DNA of 64,000 nt from Ignavibacteriales bacterium (GCA_016709155.1 JADJEI010000013.1:124001-188000); one strand, 5' to 3'; numbered from the stretch's first letter, positions 37,153 through 47,816 are shown. The notes: generated by a model not told the origin, from the letters alone. Program-made: numbers and translations.

Positions 37153-37716
37153 ATGGACGAAATAAAAATTATCGAGCTTGCTAAAAGCGGAGATAGAAAA
37201 GCACTCGCTTCACTGGTCAAGATGTACGAAAAGACTGTGTACAACTTTGCATTTAAAATTTGCCGCGACAGAGATAAAGCGGAAAACATTATGCAGGAAA
37301 CTTTTTTTAGTGTTGTAAAATCTCTTCATCAGTTTGACGGCAATTCTAAGTTGTCAACCTGGCTTTATAGAATTGTTACCAATCATTGTTTGATGGAAGC
37401 ACGAAAATTTAAGAACCGTCATTTTAGCTCACTTGATGATGACGAAGATGGAATGTACGAAAACAAACAAGTTGTTGATTGGTCTGCGGTGCCATATAAA
37501 AGCACCGAGAATATTGAACTTCGAAAAATATTAGATGAAGCAATTAGTAAACTTTCACCGGAATATAGAATGGTTTTTCTCTTGAGAGATGTTGAAGAGT
37601 TCTCGACAGAAGAAACAGCTAAAATAGCCGAGCTTAGTGTGCCTGCTGTAAAATCCAGGCTTCATAGAGCGCGGGCATTTTTACGAAATGAAATTAACGA
37701 GGCATTTAGAAAATGA
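37153..37716 (+). CDS. ECF-family RNA polymerase sigma factor
   Basis: The 187-residue protein has sigma region 2 (VYNFAFKICRDRDKAENIMQ, then FDGNSKLSTWLYRIVTNHC) and region 4 (LSPEYRMVFLLRDVEEFS, then VPAVKSRLHRARAFLRNE). Extracytoplasmic-function sigmas switch on small regulons in response to envelope or oxidative signals. The next gene overlaps it by 4 bases and encodes a zinc-finger anti-sigma factor, the usual control arrangement. It is divergent from the sensor kinase gene with a 129-base gap. Confidence 0.92.
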   Translation: MDEIKIIELAKSGDRKALASLVKMYEKTVYNFAFKICRDRDKAENIMQETFFSVVKSLHQFDGNSKLSTWLYRIVTNHCLMEARKFKNRHFSSLDDDEDGMYENKQVVDWSAVPYKSTENIELRKILDEAISKLSPEYRMVFLLRDVEEFSTEETAKIAELSVPAVKSRLHRARAFLRNEINEAFRK

Positions 37717-37958
37717 AAAAGGAAAAAGTAAGCTGCAAAGAAGTGATTCATCATATCTGCGAAAGTCTCGGCGAGGATTTAAACTCTGATAAATGTATTG
37801 CTATAAAATCACATCTTGATGAATGTGCCAACTGTAAAAATTATTTTCAAACTGTAGAGGTGACGATTGACTGGTATAAAAAATATAATATTGAATTACC
37901 GGATGAAGCCCACAATAAACTTATGTTACTTCTCAATTTAAACGATCAAGAAAAATAA
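37713..37958 (+). CDS. soluble zinc-finger anti-sigma factor
   Basis: The 81-residue protein has the HxxxCxxC zinc motif (SHLDECANCKNYF) and an upstream CKEVIHHICESLGE helix, as in ZAS-type anti-sigma domains. There is no membrane segment, so it would be a cytosolic, perhaps redox-responsive regulator of the ECF sigma factor encoded by the overlapping upstream gene. Pairing is inferred from position and fold. Confidence 0.82.
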   Translation: MKKEKVSCKEVIHHICESLGEDLNSDKCIAIKSHLDECANCKNYFQTVEVTIDWYKKYNIELPDEAHNKLMLLLNLNDQEK

Positions 37959-37982
37959 ATTAAAAATTAAAAGGAGTTCTCA

Positions 37983-38228
37983 ATGCCCATATTTGAATAT
38001 CAATGTCAGGAATGTAAAACGAAATTTGATGTATTTCATAAATCTCAAAATCAAACCGAAAAAATAAATTGTCCGAAATGTAATTCAGATAAAAGCAGAA
38101 AATTGTTTTCAACTTTTAGCGCGGCAGTGAGTAATTCTGGGAGCGATTCTTACGGCGGTTGCAGTGATGGGAATTGTACAGTACCAAATTCCGGTGGTTG
38201 TGCATCTGGAATGTGTGGGTTAAATTAG
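37983..38228 (+). CDS. FmdB-family zinc-ribbon protein
   Basis: The 81-residue protein starts MPIFEYQCQECKTKFDVFHK and has a second CPKC, the FmdB/YgiT-like putative regulatory zinc-ribbon family. The tail is Gly/Ser/Cys-rich (GGCSDGNCTVPNSGGC, then CGLN) and could bind metal. The function of the family is not settled. AAGGAG precedes the ATG. It follows the anti-sigma gene by 24 bases. Confidence 0.85.
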   Translation: MPIFEYQCQECKTKFDVFHKSQNQTEKINCPKCNSDKSRKLFSTFSAAVSNSGSDSYGGCSDGNCTVPNSGGCASGMCGLN

Positions 38229-38258
38229 TTATAAATCATTCACAATTCAAGGTGCACA

Positions 38259-38636
38259 ATGAAAACTTTAAATTCAGTAATTGTATTCTTATTTCTTTTT
38301 CAAATATTTGGATGTGCTCAGCAGGCGGACGAAAATAATATGATCGTTCAGCAGCTAAAAGAAGAGATGAAAGCAAATGAGAATTTAATTATTCTCGACG
38401 TTCGAACACCGGCTGAGCTTAAAGGTCCACTCGGTCAAATTGATGGAGTGATTAACATCCCTGTTCAGGAATTAGAAAGCAGGCTGGGGGAATTAAAAGA
38501 ATATAAATCAAATGAAATCGCAGTAATTTGCCGCACCGGAAATCGTTCTGGGGTTGCAACCAAAATTCTGCTGCAAAATGGCTTTAAAGCTAAAAATGTT
38601 TTGGGCGGCATGACAGAATATATCAATCAAAAATAA
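38259..38636 (+). CDS. rhodanese-domain lipoprotein
   Basis: The 125-residue protein has a signal peptide with lipobox (IFGC) and one rhodanese domain: LIILDVRTPAELKG, GVINIPVQELE and the active-site loop CRTGNRS with the persulfide-forming cysteine. It would be an envelope sulfurtransferase or sulfide-handling protein. Its position behind the zinc-ribbon and ECF genes is compatible with a redox-stress operon, which is inference. Confidence 0.88.
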   Translation: MKTLNSVIVFLFLFQIFGCAQQADENNMIVQQLKEEMKANENLIILDVRTPAELKGPLGQIDGVINIPVQELESRLGELKEYKSNEIAVICRTGNRSGVATKILLQNGFKAKNVLGGMTEYINQK

Positions 38637-38937
38637 TTTTTTGCTCATTGGATATTTGAATTGTTGTATTCTCCATTCCTTCATTAACTTTTAAGTTTTT
38701 TTTAGCTAACAGCTTAAATTACTTAGGCTGTTTGAAAATAATTTTTTTTATACATCTGTAAATTAAATTTTCCCTTGCAACTAATTATTAATTTTACAAT
38801 TATTGAAATGTCATTTGACAAAGTTTAATTTTTTAGTTCCAAAATTTTATAAGCATAGCAGGAGAAAGCAGATAGTAAATTTTTACAATTAGTGGTTTTG
38901 GAAAAAATTTATTATGCGTTTAATCGCAAAATAAAAT
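38637..38937. other. AT-rich intergenic region
   Basis: Near 38709 AACAGC and GGCTGTT can pair ahead of a T-run (38741-38750), a possible terminator for the rhodanese gene. A TTGACA-like box occurs near 38815 and an AGGAGA site near 38860 that is not followed by a start codon. No gene was seen. Confidence 0.4.
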
Positions 38938-40312
38938 ATGAAGTTTCGAATTCTCATTTTATATGTAATGATTTGGTGCAATTTATTTGCAGGCACAGAA
39001 AAAAAAGACGACCCCGTATTAGCCACGATTGGCTCACATCAAATAACACTCTCCGAATTTTCTGACCGATACACAGATTATTTAGTATCCGCCGGCGTGC
39101 AGGATAAATATTATATCCGCGAAGCAATTCTAAATAATCTGATCAACGAAGTTATCCTTTATTATTATGACGATAATAAATCAACCTTCAACGATTTGGA
39201 ATACAGTAACGAGATGGAATGGGTGCGCAAGCAAGCGATACTTGCATTTTTAAAAGATCAGGAAGTTTATGCAAAAATTAGCGTAACCGAAGATGAGCTT
39301 CGTGATGCTTTTGTAAAAGTTAATGAAAATATTTCAGCACGTCATTTGTTTACTGCAACGGATGACGAAGCAAACAATTTGTACAACCTGCTTCAAATGG
39401 GATTTGATTTTAACACATTAGCAAAGCAGGTTTTTACAGATTCGGTTCTGCAAAATAACGGCGGCTACCTTGGTTATTTTACTTGGGGCGACATGGATCC
39501 TGAGTTTGAAGATGCAGCTTTCAAACTAAAAATTGGTGAAATATCCAAACCTGTAAAAACAGCGCACGGTTACAGTATAATAAAATTAGAAGACAGACAA
39601 CCCCACCCCTTACTTACCGAATACGAATTTCAAACCAAAAAAAACAAACTGGAACAAACTTTAAGATTGCGTAAACGAAATCCTTTCGAGCGAAATTACT
39701 TGAATCAGATTTACGACAAGAGCAAAGTAATTGGTTGTAAAAAAAACTATAAAAAAACTACAGGATAATACTTTTCTGAAATTTAAATTGCTAAATATTC
39801 TTGATGCGGCAATTGTTTCCGATTCTGAATTGATTGATTATTATAAAAATAATATTCATTATTTTACGTTGCCCGAAGAAATAAATCTTCAGGAAATTAT
39901 TGTTGATCGAAAAGATCTGAGTGACAGTCTATTAGAATTGATAAAATCGGGAAAAGATTTTGGTGAACTCGCCCGAAATTTTTCGCTGAGAGATTGGTCA
40001 GCAAAAAATAACGGTGAAATTGGTTTTTCACCAATTGACAAATTTGGAAACCTGAAAGAAACATTTTCTAATTCAAATGTTGGTGAATTAATAGGTCCGG
40101 TTAGAATTGAAAATTATTATGGACTATTTAAAATTTTAGGTAAAAAAGATCCGAGACCGATTGAGTTTTCGATTATAAAAAAAAGTGTTCGGGATGCATT
40201 CATCTTCGAACAAAGAACTAAATTAAGAGATGAATATATTAATAAGATTCGAAATGGTTTGGAAATCAAAATTGATTACAAACTGTTGGCTTCTTTTAAT
40301 ATTTTAGGATAG
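38938..40312 (+). pseudogene. SurA-like periplasmic peptidyl-prolyl isomerase, single frameshift
   Basis: The first frame (38938-39768) has a signal peptide, an N-terminal SurA-type helix region and a parvulin domain (ISARHLFTATDDEANNLYN, GGYLGYFTWGDMDPEFEDAA, GYSIIKLEDRQPHP). The second (from about 39731 to 40312) continues KKLQDNTFLKFKLLN and a second parvulin-like domain (EINLQEIIVDRKDLSDSLL, NGEIGFSP, LKILGKKDPRP-like end). The frame change is +1 and sits at a run of eight A (39739-39746) close to a run of seven A. SurA-type chaperones escort outer-membrane proteins, which suits the receptor genes downstream. The fault could be a base-calling error. Confidence 0.75.
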
Positions 40313-40362
40313 TATAGTTTGATTAGCTATACTTTTAATAAAGCGTAATTAAGGAGTAATCT

Positions 40363-43044
40363 ATGAGAAAATGTTTACTATTATTTCTTGCCCTTATTTT
40401 TTCTGTTAACTCCAATACCTTTGCGGGAACCACCGGAAAGATTGCGGGAAAAGTTACAGATAAAATTACCGGCGAGGCTCTTCCTTTTGTTAATATTACA
40501 GTTGAAGGTACTAACTACGGCGCGGCAACTGATCTTGATGGTAATTATGTGATACTAAATATTCCGCCGGGTAAGTTTAATGTTAAGGCTCAATACATAG
40601 GTTATCAGGCGGTTATTGCGCAGGATGTCCAGGTTAGCATCGACCTTACAAGCACAGTAAATTTTGAATTAGGCGAATCGGCAGTTGAACTTGAAGCTGT
40701 TATTGTTGAGGGTCAAAAAGAATTAATCAAAAAAGATATTACGTCAAGCCAGTCGTTGGTTTCTTCTGATCAGATTGAAAACCTCCCCGTACTTGAGCTT
40801 AATGATGTGCTTCAATTACAAGCTGGTGTTACTAAGGGTGCAGACGGCAGTTTTCACATTCGCGGCGGCAGAACAAGTGAGATTGCTTATTGGGTAAATG
40901 GTATTTCAATCACCGATGGCTACGATAACAGCCGGGGTATTGAAATAGACAACAGCAGTGTTCAGGAGCTTCAGGTTATTAGCGGAACTTTTAATGCCGA
41001 ATACGGAAATGCGATGTCCGGCATTATTAATACTGTAACTAAAGAAGGGGGGCGAGACTTTCACGGAGACATTAAAGTTTACAGCAGTGACTACGCAAGC
41101 AACTTCACTTCTTACTTCACTCATATTGACGATTTCAATCCTTTAGCAAATTACAATTTGCAGGGAAGTTTGAACGGACCGATTCCTTTTACTAATAATG
41201 CCATAACATTTTTTGCAAATGCAAGATATGTTTATGATGATGGGTTTTTATATGGGATCAGAAAATTTAATGTTGATGGATCTGCCGGCGACGGTGAATT
41301 TGTCCCGATGAATTGGAGCAAAAGATATCTCGGTCAAGCAAACCTTTCTTATTGGGCTACTTCTGATGTAAAACTAAACGGCGAACTTCTTTATTCTAAA
41401 GAAGATTTTCAGAATTACGGGCACGATTGGAAATGGACTCCCGATGGAAATGTAAAAGATTTTTCTAATAGCTATAACAGCACACTGACTATCACTCACT
41501 TACTTTCCTCTTCCACTTTCTACACAGTCAAAGGTTCTTACTTCTTTAAAGATTTTAATGAATATCTTTACGATAATCCATTCGACTCAAGATATCAACA
41601 TCCGGACTCTTTAAGCACTGTTTCTTATGCATTTCATGATAAAGGAACTAACCTTCACAGGTTTTTCCGCGAGACAAATTCTTTAATCGGTAAAATTGAT
41701 TTCACAAGCCAGGTGCAAGAAAATCACTTGCTGAAAATTGGAATTGAAGGAAAGTATCACGAATTAAATTTTGATGATTACAATCTTGAACCGCTTAGAA
41801 TAAACGGAGTTGAAGATTCTGTTTTCTCTCCGGCAATTCCTTCCGAGAGTGCAACGAACAGAACAAAATACACCAATGAACCAATCGAATTTGCTGCTTA
41901 TGCGCAGGATAAAATTGAATTTAATAATGTAATCATTAACATCGGGTTAAGGTTGGATTATCTTGATGCAAGAGGTAATGTTTTAGTTGATCCAAGCGAT
42001 CCGAATATTTACCTGCCGTTAAGACCGGGTTTAGATTCTCTTTCTATTAGTGAAAGAGAACCATTCTTTTATAAAAAGTCAACTCCCAAGTGGCAGCTCA
42101 GTCCAAGGTTTGGAATTGCATATCCTACAAGTGCTACGGGGGTGGTACATTTTTCTTATGGACAGTTTTTACAAATTCCGACATTCCAATTTTTATTTAA
42201 TAATGGCTCATACAAAGTCCCTGAGACAGGGAGTAATTATGGAATTTACGGTAATCCTGATCTCGAACCTCAAAGTACAGTTATGTACGAAATTGGTTTC
42301 AGGCAAGAATTTATGGAGGCTTTTTTAATTGATGTTACAGGATTTTATAAAGACGTTCGTAACTGGATTACTGCAGGACCATTTTTCCCGACAAGAAATC
42401 TTGTTACATATTCCAAATACATCAATAAAGATTATTCAAACGTAAAAGGAATTACTCTTACCGTAAATAAAAGATTCCTTGATAATTATTCCTTTGATAT
42501 ATCCTATACATATCAGGTTGCCGACGGCAGTAACTCAAGCCCGGAAGATGAGTTTAACTCTCAACTCGGCAACAGCGAACCAGCTTTATTCATTTTACCG
42601 TTAGATTGGGACCAAAGACATATCCTCAATTTTAATTTGTACGTCGGCGGTGCAGATTGGGGCGCAAGTTTTCTCGCACGTTACGGAACAGGTTTACCTT
42701 ACACACCCTCCATTACCCAGTTCACTGCGGATCGCGGTATCTCATCAGGCTTGCAGCGAAACAGCCGCCGCAGACCAAATCAATTTACAGTTGATGTAAA
42801 AATCAATAAACTGTTTGATGTTTTTGGCTACAATCTCAATGTCTTTTTAAGTGTGTTTAATTTATTCGACGCCCGTACAGTCGTAAATGTATTTGGGGAT
42901 ACAGGTCAACCGGACTATACAACCCAGGGGCAAAACATTGGCGAAGATCCTAACCGCCCAAATTCAGTTGAAGAATATCTTCGATTCCCATGGAATTATG
43001 GCGAGCCTCGTTTAGTTCAACTTGGTTTTGAATTTTCATTTTAA
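40363..43044 (+). CDS. TonB-dependent receptor with carboxypeptidase-like N-terminal domain
   Basis: The 893-residue outer-membrane protein has a signal peptide, a CarboxypepD_reg-like domain (GKIAGKVTDKITGEALPFVN, ATDLDGNYVILNIPPG; about 25-105), a plug domain (LNDVLQLQAGVTKGADGSFH, IRGGRTSEIAYWVNGISI, then GTFNAEYGNAMSGIINTVTK) and a barrel that ends in a C-terminal aromatic (LGFEFSF). Such receptors import large ligands using TonB energy. AAGGAG precedes the ATG. With the next three genes it forms a surface block common in Ignavibacteria-type genomes. No SusD-like partner is present, so the ligand is not predicted. Confidence 0.9.
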   Translation: MRKCLLLFLALIFSVNSNTFAGTTGKIAGKVTDKITGEALPFVNITVEGTNYGAATDLDGNYVILNIPPGKFNVKAQYIGYQAVIAQDVQVSIDLTSTVNFELGESAVELEAVIVEGQKELIKKDITSSQSLVSSDQIENLPVLELNDVLQLQAGVTKGADGSFHIRGGRTSEIAYWVNGISITDGYDNSRGIEIDNSSVQELQVISGTFNAEYGNAMSGIINTVTKEGGRDFHGDIKVYSSDYASNFTSYFTHIDDFNPLANYNLQGSLNGPIPFTNNAITFFANARYVYDDGFLYGIRKFNVDGSAGDGEFVPMNWSKRYLGQANLSYWATSDVKLNGELLYSKEDFQNYGHDWKWTPDGNVKDFSNSYNSTLTITHLLSSSTFYTVKGSYFFKDFNEYLYDNPFDSRYQHPDSLSTVSYAFHDKGTNLHRFFRETNSLIGKIDFTSQVQENHLLKIGIEGKYHELNFDDYNLEPLRINGVEDSVFSPAIPSESATNRTKYTNEPIEFAAYAQDKIEFNNVIINIGLRLDYLDARGNVLVDPSDPNIYLPLRPGLDSLSISEREPFFYKKSTPKWQLSPRFGIAYPTSATGVVHFSYGQFLQIPTFQFLFNNGSYKVPETGSNYGIYGNPDLEPQSTVMYEIGFRQEFMEAFLIDVTGFYKDVRNWITAGPFFPTRNLVTYSKYINKDYSNVKGITLTVNKRFLDNYSFDISYTYQVADGSNSSPEDEFNSQLGNSEPALFILPLDWDQRHILNFNLYVGGADWGASFLARYGTGLPYTPSITQFTADRGISSGLQRNSRRRPNQFTVDVKINKLFDVFGYNLNVFLSVFNLFDARTVVNVFGDTGQPDYTTQGQNIGEDPNRPNSVEEYLRFPWNYGEPRLVQLGFEFSF

Positions 43045-43076
43045 CAACTATGATTTTTTATTCAGGAGATAACTTG

Positions 43077-46000
43077 ATGAAATCTTTAATCAAAATAACT
43101 TTACTAACACTTTTAGTCATAACAATTTCTTCCGGTGCCTATGCACAGCATATTCCCGGCAAAGAGCGCGGGGATCCTGGTCTCCGTGCTCAAGGACAAA
43201 TGGAAGGAAACAGAATTCGTACTTCTGTTTTTAATTTTGGATTGACAGGAAGAGAGAGCGGAACCTTTCCTATTTCTGTACAAACTCCTTATGAATGGCC
43301 TAAAAATACCGGACAGGTTTATCTTGCTTTGCAAGGTATCTTTGTCGGCGGTGAAGTGACAGATGATAACGGCGAACTTCAAAGAATTATTGATGTGATG
43401 AGCTACAGAACTTCACCCGAAGGTAACAGTTGGAACTTCGAACCTGTGCCTGGATATTACAGCTCTGATCGTCAGGAAATAGCCACAAGTGTTGATGAAG
43501 GCACATGGCCTGCTTTCTGGCCCGATAAGCTTGTTGATGAAGTTGATCCTGGCTGGCCCGGCAGTTGGAACGGATACTTCGGTAAAAATAAATTTAATGC
43601 GGATCAGGAAATGTTCTATCGCGCTTCCGACGATCGCTACAGTAGATACACAGCCTACTTTCCCGATGAAACCGATCTTACTCGAAAAGGATTAGGAATT
43701 CTTCTTGATGTACGAGTGCTTGCGTGGAGCCAGGTTTTAGTCGAAGATGCTTTATTCATTTTGAATAGCATTACAAACGATGGGAGTAAGGATATTAATA
43801 AGGTTGGTGTTACTATTTGGTATGCTGACTTCGTGGGTGGTAACGGCGATTCGCAGGATGATATTTCCGAGTTTGATTTGATGCAGGATATTGCATGGAC
43901 TCGTGACGCTGATAATCACGCTCCTGATTTTGGAAGTGATCCTGTTGGAATGGTTTCAATAACTTTTCTTGAAACCCCGGGCAACGCAGGGGATAGAATT
44001 GATAATGATGGTGACGGCGAACTATTCGGACCTATTGTCACCGAAGCTCTGTTAGTTGGTGAAAGCGATCCTTCAATTACTGATTCCGATCCAAGAAGAA
44101 CGGACGGGGTTGACAATAATGGAAACGGCTTAATTGATGAAAATAAAACTCATATCGTTTTTGATCAGCAGGAGGGTGTACAATATGCTGACTATATTGA
44201 TAATAACGGTAATGGCGAATCCAATTCCCCTGTTGTCACTTCAGACATGATTAATCTTGCCAGCGGCGATCAATGGAAAAGATGGCCCGCAAATCCTGAA
44301 AATGATCCGCTTCAAAATGGTATTGTTCATTTATTAATGATTGAATCCGATGATTTAGGTCGGGCGTTTAGAGATAATATTGATAACGATGGCAACGGTG
44401 AGGATGGCAGCCCGGTTATAACTCAAGCAATGATTGATGCTGCCGCACTTGATGCTCCTTATTACCGTTATAAAGTTTCAGACAATGTCATTCTTTATGA
44501 TGTTAAAGCTGAAGATCTTGGTAATAAATATGCTGATGGTGTTGATAACGATCTCAATGGGGCAATTGATGAATTTCTGGATGATGGAATTGATGAAATG
44601 GTTGATGAAGCAAGATTCGATGGTGTTGACAATGATGTTGATTGGAATGTGCTGACTGATGATGTTGGACTCGATGGCGTTCCTCAAACAGGTGACTTTG
44701 GTGAAAATGATGGTAAGCCAACCTCTGGCGCAGGAACAGGTTTACCCGGTGAACCCAATATTGATGTAACCGATGTTTCAGAAACAGATCAGATTGGTAT
44801 ATCAAACGCTGATTATTTACCAGCCGGCGCTTTGAATATTCAAAGTGATGCAACCATGTGGTTTGACTTTATGATTCCGGGAAAATTTTACGATCCGCAG
44901 GAAGTTGTTGCAGGTGAATATGATCTTTTTGTTTCTTCTTCGTTCTTCCCATTAAGATCCGGGCAGACCGAACCTTTTTCTCTTGCAGTAATTTTTGCAA
45001 ATGCTCCGTTGCCCGATCCTAACAGCGAATTGAGGAAAGCAGAAATTATTAAGAAGCGTGGACGTGCACAGGAAACATACAATAACGATTATCAGTTTGC
45101 TAACGCACCTCTTACCCCAACCCTGACCGCAATTCCCGGTGATAACAAAATAATACTTTATTGGGATGATGTTGCCGAATCTTCCTTCGATGCATACATT
45201 GACGCTATTGGCGGTAATGGACATGACTTTGAAGGATACAGAATTTATCGCTCAACCGATCCGGCATTCGAAGATCCACTTGATATCACAAGTGCTTATG
45301 GCTCAAAAGTATTTCGAACCCCGCTTGTTATCTTCGATCTTATTGATGGAATTCAGGGATTGGACTCAATCGGTTTCGATGGCGTCAAATATCAATTAGG
45401 AAATGATTCAGGATTAAAGCATTCATACATAGATTCAACCGTGCAGAATGGTTTTACTTATTATTATGCTTTGGTTTCGTATGACTTTGGCTACAATGCA
45501 GGAAATATTATTCCATCTGAAAGTCCGGTGCGAGTTTCTTTGCAATCTGATGGATCGGTTAAACTTGGTCCCAATGTTGTGCGTGTAACTCCTGAAGCAC
45601 CTTCTGCGGGGTACATCCCTCCAACCTTAGGGGATATTTCTCTTGTGGAAGGTACAACAACGAGCACTATATCTTATGACATTGTAGATATAAATAAAAT
45701 AAAAGATGGACATGTTTATTACATATCTTTTGAAGACACATTGAAAATTGGCAACCCCGTCCTTTCAGAAGATGATACTCTAACTACAAAATCTTACACT
45801 CTGAAAGATTCAACTGATAACGTTGTAGTTATAGATCAGTTTAATTCAGTAAGCGCAAGTGTTGAACAGCCCCTTGTAGATGGATTCAGATTAAAATTTG
45901 ACAATGAAACAAGAGTTGAAAAAAATCCCGAAACTACCAAATGGAATAATGAAAATATACCGGCTTTCGTTTTTGAATCGTTCGTATGGCCAAACCCATC

Positions 46001-46754
46001 ATTACGAGGTCAAGCTATTCCAAACGATTATGTAGTCTCTTTTGGAGATGTCGGATTTGGTTCTTCTTCAGAAATAAAAATAGGGACATTAACTTTTCCA
46101 TCGAAACCGGTAAACTTTAAAGTATTTAATCGAAGTACTAACGATTTTATTCAATATGGATTTATAGAAGCCGATACAACTTACGGAGGTCCTGGCAAAT
46201 TAACTGCCAATGGCGCTGTCAAAGATCGAATTATTTTCTTGGAAAAAGATGCCAATGATTCGCTCATATTTACGTGGTGGTTTTATTTAGGCAGTGAACC
46301 CGATACTACACTTGGACAATTTTATCCTGTTAGTGGTGATACAGCCACAATCTTTTTACGTAAACCATTTCTGGCTTCTGATGTTTTTAGATTTGTTGCT
46401 CACGAAGGACAAATAAATAATCAATTAGCTAAAGAAGATTTGGAAAATATTAAAGTTGTTCCAAATCCATATATTGCAACAGCACTATGGGAACCTAAAA
46501 ATCCTTACAACAGCGGCAGAGGTCCTCGATCATTGCATTTCACTCACTTGCCAAACAAGTGCACTATTCGAATCTTCACTGTTAATGGTGAACTTGTAGA
46601 TGTGATTGAGCACGAGAGTCAGTTTAATGACGGCACTGCTGAATGGGACATGCTTACAAAAGATAATTTGTCAATTTCTTACGGCGTTTATCTCTATCAT
46701 ATCGAGGCTCCCGGGATTGGTGAAAAGATCGGCAAGTTTGCAGTGATAAAATAA
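43077..46754 (+). CDS. large secreted protein with DxDxDG-like calcium-binding repeats
   Basis: The ATG at 43077 follows AGGAGA and gives a clean signal peptide (ITLLTLLVITISSGAYA). The 1225-residue mature part has several loops of the form IDNDGDGE, VDNNGNGLIDE, IDNNGNGE, IDNDGNGE and VDNDLNGAIDE between residues about 300 and 540. They resemble thrombospondin type-3 or dockerin calcium loops. Fibronectin-like stretches follow (DNKIILYWDDVAE, FEGYRIYRSTDP). The C-terminus is a FlgD-like sorting module (IKVVPNPYIATALW, CTIRIFTVNGELVDVIEH, YGVYLYHIEA), an atypical T9SS signal. Its position between the receptor and the PorV gene suggests surface display. Confidence 0.75.
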   Translation: MKSLIKITLLTLLVITISSGAYAQHIPGKERGDPGLRAQGQMEGNRIRTSVFNFGLTGRESGTFPISVQTPYEWPKNTGQVYLALQGIFVGGEVTDDNGELQRIIDVMSYRTSPEGNSWNFEPVPGYYSSDRQEIATSVDEGTWPAFWPDKLVDEVDPGWPGSWNGYFGKNKFNADQEMFYRASDDRYSRYTAYFPDETDLTRKGLGILLDVRVLAWSQVLVEDALFILNSITNDGSKDINKVGVTIWYADFVGGNGDSQDDISEFDLMQDIAWTRDADNHAPDFGSDPVGMVSITFLETPGNAGDRIDNDGDGELFGPIVTEALLVGESDPSITDSDPRRTDGVDNNGNGLIDENKTHIVFDQQEGVQYADYIDNNGNGESNSPVVTSDMINLASGDQWKRWPANPENDPLQNGIVHLLMIESDDLGRAFRDNIDNDGNGEDGSPVITQAMIDAAALDAPYYRYKVSDNVILYDVKAEDLGNKYADGVDNDLNGAIDEFLDDGIDEMVDEARFDGVDNDVDWNVLTDDVGLDGVPQTGDFGENDGKPTSGAGTGLPGEPNIDVTDVSETDQIGISNADYLPAGALNIQSDATMWFDFMIPGKFYDPQEVVAGEYDLFVSSSFFPLRSGQTEPFSLAVIFANAPLPDPNSELRKAEIIKKRGRAQETYNNDYQFANAPLTPTLTAIPGDNKIILYWDDVAESSFDAYIDAIGGNGHDFEGYRIYRSTDPAFEDPLDITSAYGSKVFRTPLVIFDLIDGIQGLDSIGFDGVKYQLGNDSGLKHSYIDSTVQNGFTYYYALVSYDFGYNAGNIIPSESPVRVSLQSDGSVKLGPNVVRVTPEAPSAGYIPPTLGDISLVEGTTTSTISYDIVDINKIKDGHVYYISFEDTLKIGNPVLSEDDTLTTKSYTLKDSTDNVVVIDQFNSVSASVEQPLVDGFRLKFDNETRVEKNPETTKWNNENIPAFVFESFVWPNPSLRGQAIPNDYVVSFGDVGFGSSSEIKIGTLTFPSKPVNFKVFNRSTNDFIQYGFIEADTTYGGPGKLTANGAVKDRIIFLEKDANDSLIFTWWFYLGSEPDTTLGQFYPVSGDTATIFLRKPFLASDVFRFVAHEGQINNQLAKEDLENIKVVPNPYIATALWEPKNPYNSGRGPRSLHFTHLPNKCTIRIFTVNGELVDVIEHESQFNDGTAEWDMLTKDNLSISYGVYLYHIEAPGIGEKIGKFAVIK

Positions 46755-46787
46755 TTTTTGAATGGAAAAAAACTTTAAGGTATAAAA

Positions 46788-47816
46788 GTGAAAAAATTAA
46801 AAATAATAATCTTAGTTGTACTTTCTCTTGCAATATTTCAACCTGATGTATTTGCAACAGAAGTTAAAAAGACCGGCACAACCGCTGCAAAGTTTTTAAG
46901 CATTGGCATCGGTCCAAGAGCAAATGCAATGGGCGGGGCATTTACCTCTTTATCAAATGATGTATCAGCACTTTACTGGAATCCTGCGGGCATTGCACTG
47001 ATTCCCACTTACGAAGGTATGTTTACTTACACAAAACTATTTGCAGATATAAATCTTAACTATTTTGGATTCGTAGTTCCCGCAGGCGAAATGGGTACTT
47101 TTGGGTTTGCCGTTACTGCACTTGATTTTGGTCAAATGGATGTAACAACCGAATTCTTCCCCGAAGGTACAGGTGAAAAATTCACAGCCGGCAGTTATGC
47201 ATTCGGAGTTTCTTATGCAAGACAGATAACGGAAGATTTCCTTGTCGGTTTAAATATCAAATACATTCGAGAAGATATTTACAACTCAAGCGCCGATGGA
47301 TTTTCATTTGACATTGGGACAATCTTTACCACCCCGTTTTACGGAGTAAGATTTTCGAGCAGCATAACAAACTACGGAACGAAGATGCAAATTACAGGCG
47401 ATGATCTTTTAGTAAGGCACGATCCCGATCCATCTGTAAACGGTAATAACGAAACAATAGATGCTCGATACGCAACCGATCAGTTTGAACTCCCCCTTCG
47501 ATTACAGATCGGCATATCCAAAGATTTCCATTTTATGGATGACCAAAGATTAACTTTAGCAGTTGATGGAATTCATCCGAACGACAATGGTCAATATCTT
47601 AATGTTGGCGGCGAGTTAGCATTGCTTGATGAATTAATTTTTCTTCGTGCAGGTTATAAAACCTTGTTCCTCGAGGATAGCCAGGAAGGATTGACTCTCG
47701 GTGCAGGTATAAATTATAGTGGTTTAGAATATCTAAAAATTTCAGTAGATTATGCCTATCAAGAATATGAATTCTTAGGTAATACGCACAGCTTCGGTAT
47801 AAGTCTGGCGTTTTGA
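46788..47816 (+). CDS. PorV/PorQ-family outer-membrane protein
   Basis: The 342-residue barrel protein begins at GTG with an AAGG site and a signal peptide. The hallmark GIGPRANAMGGAFTSLSNDVSALYWNPAGIA marks the FadL-like PorV/PorQ family (shown here only by its GPRANAMGGAF and SALYWNPAG parts). PorV shuttles T9SS cargo from the translocon to the attachment complex; paralogues beside individual cargo genes are thought to be dedicated partners. It lies 33 bases after the calcium-repeat protein and 51 before another T9SS cargo. Confidence 0.85.
   Translation: MKKLKIIILVVLSLAIFQPDVFATEVKKTGTTAAKFLSIGIGPRANAMGGAFTSLSNDVSALYWNPAGIALIPTYEGMFTYTKLFADINLNYFGFVVPAGEMGTFGFAVTALDFGQMDVTTEFFPEGTGEKFTAGSYAFGVSYARQITEDFLVGLNIKYIREDIYNSSADGFSFDIGTIFTTPFYGVRFSSSITNYGTKMQITGDDLLVRHDPDPSVNGNNETIDARYATDQFELPLRLQIGISKDFHFMDDQRLTLAVDGIHPNDNGQYLNVGGELALLDELIFLRAGYKTLFLEDSQEGLTLGAGINYSGLEYLKISVDYAYQEYEFLGNTHSFGISLAF

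Noticed and set aside
39731..39768. Programmed -1 ribosomal frameshift in the SurA-like gene
   Set aside because: The frame change needed is +1, and no downstream pseudoknot or stimulatory element is seen.
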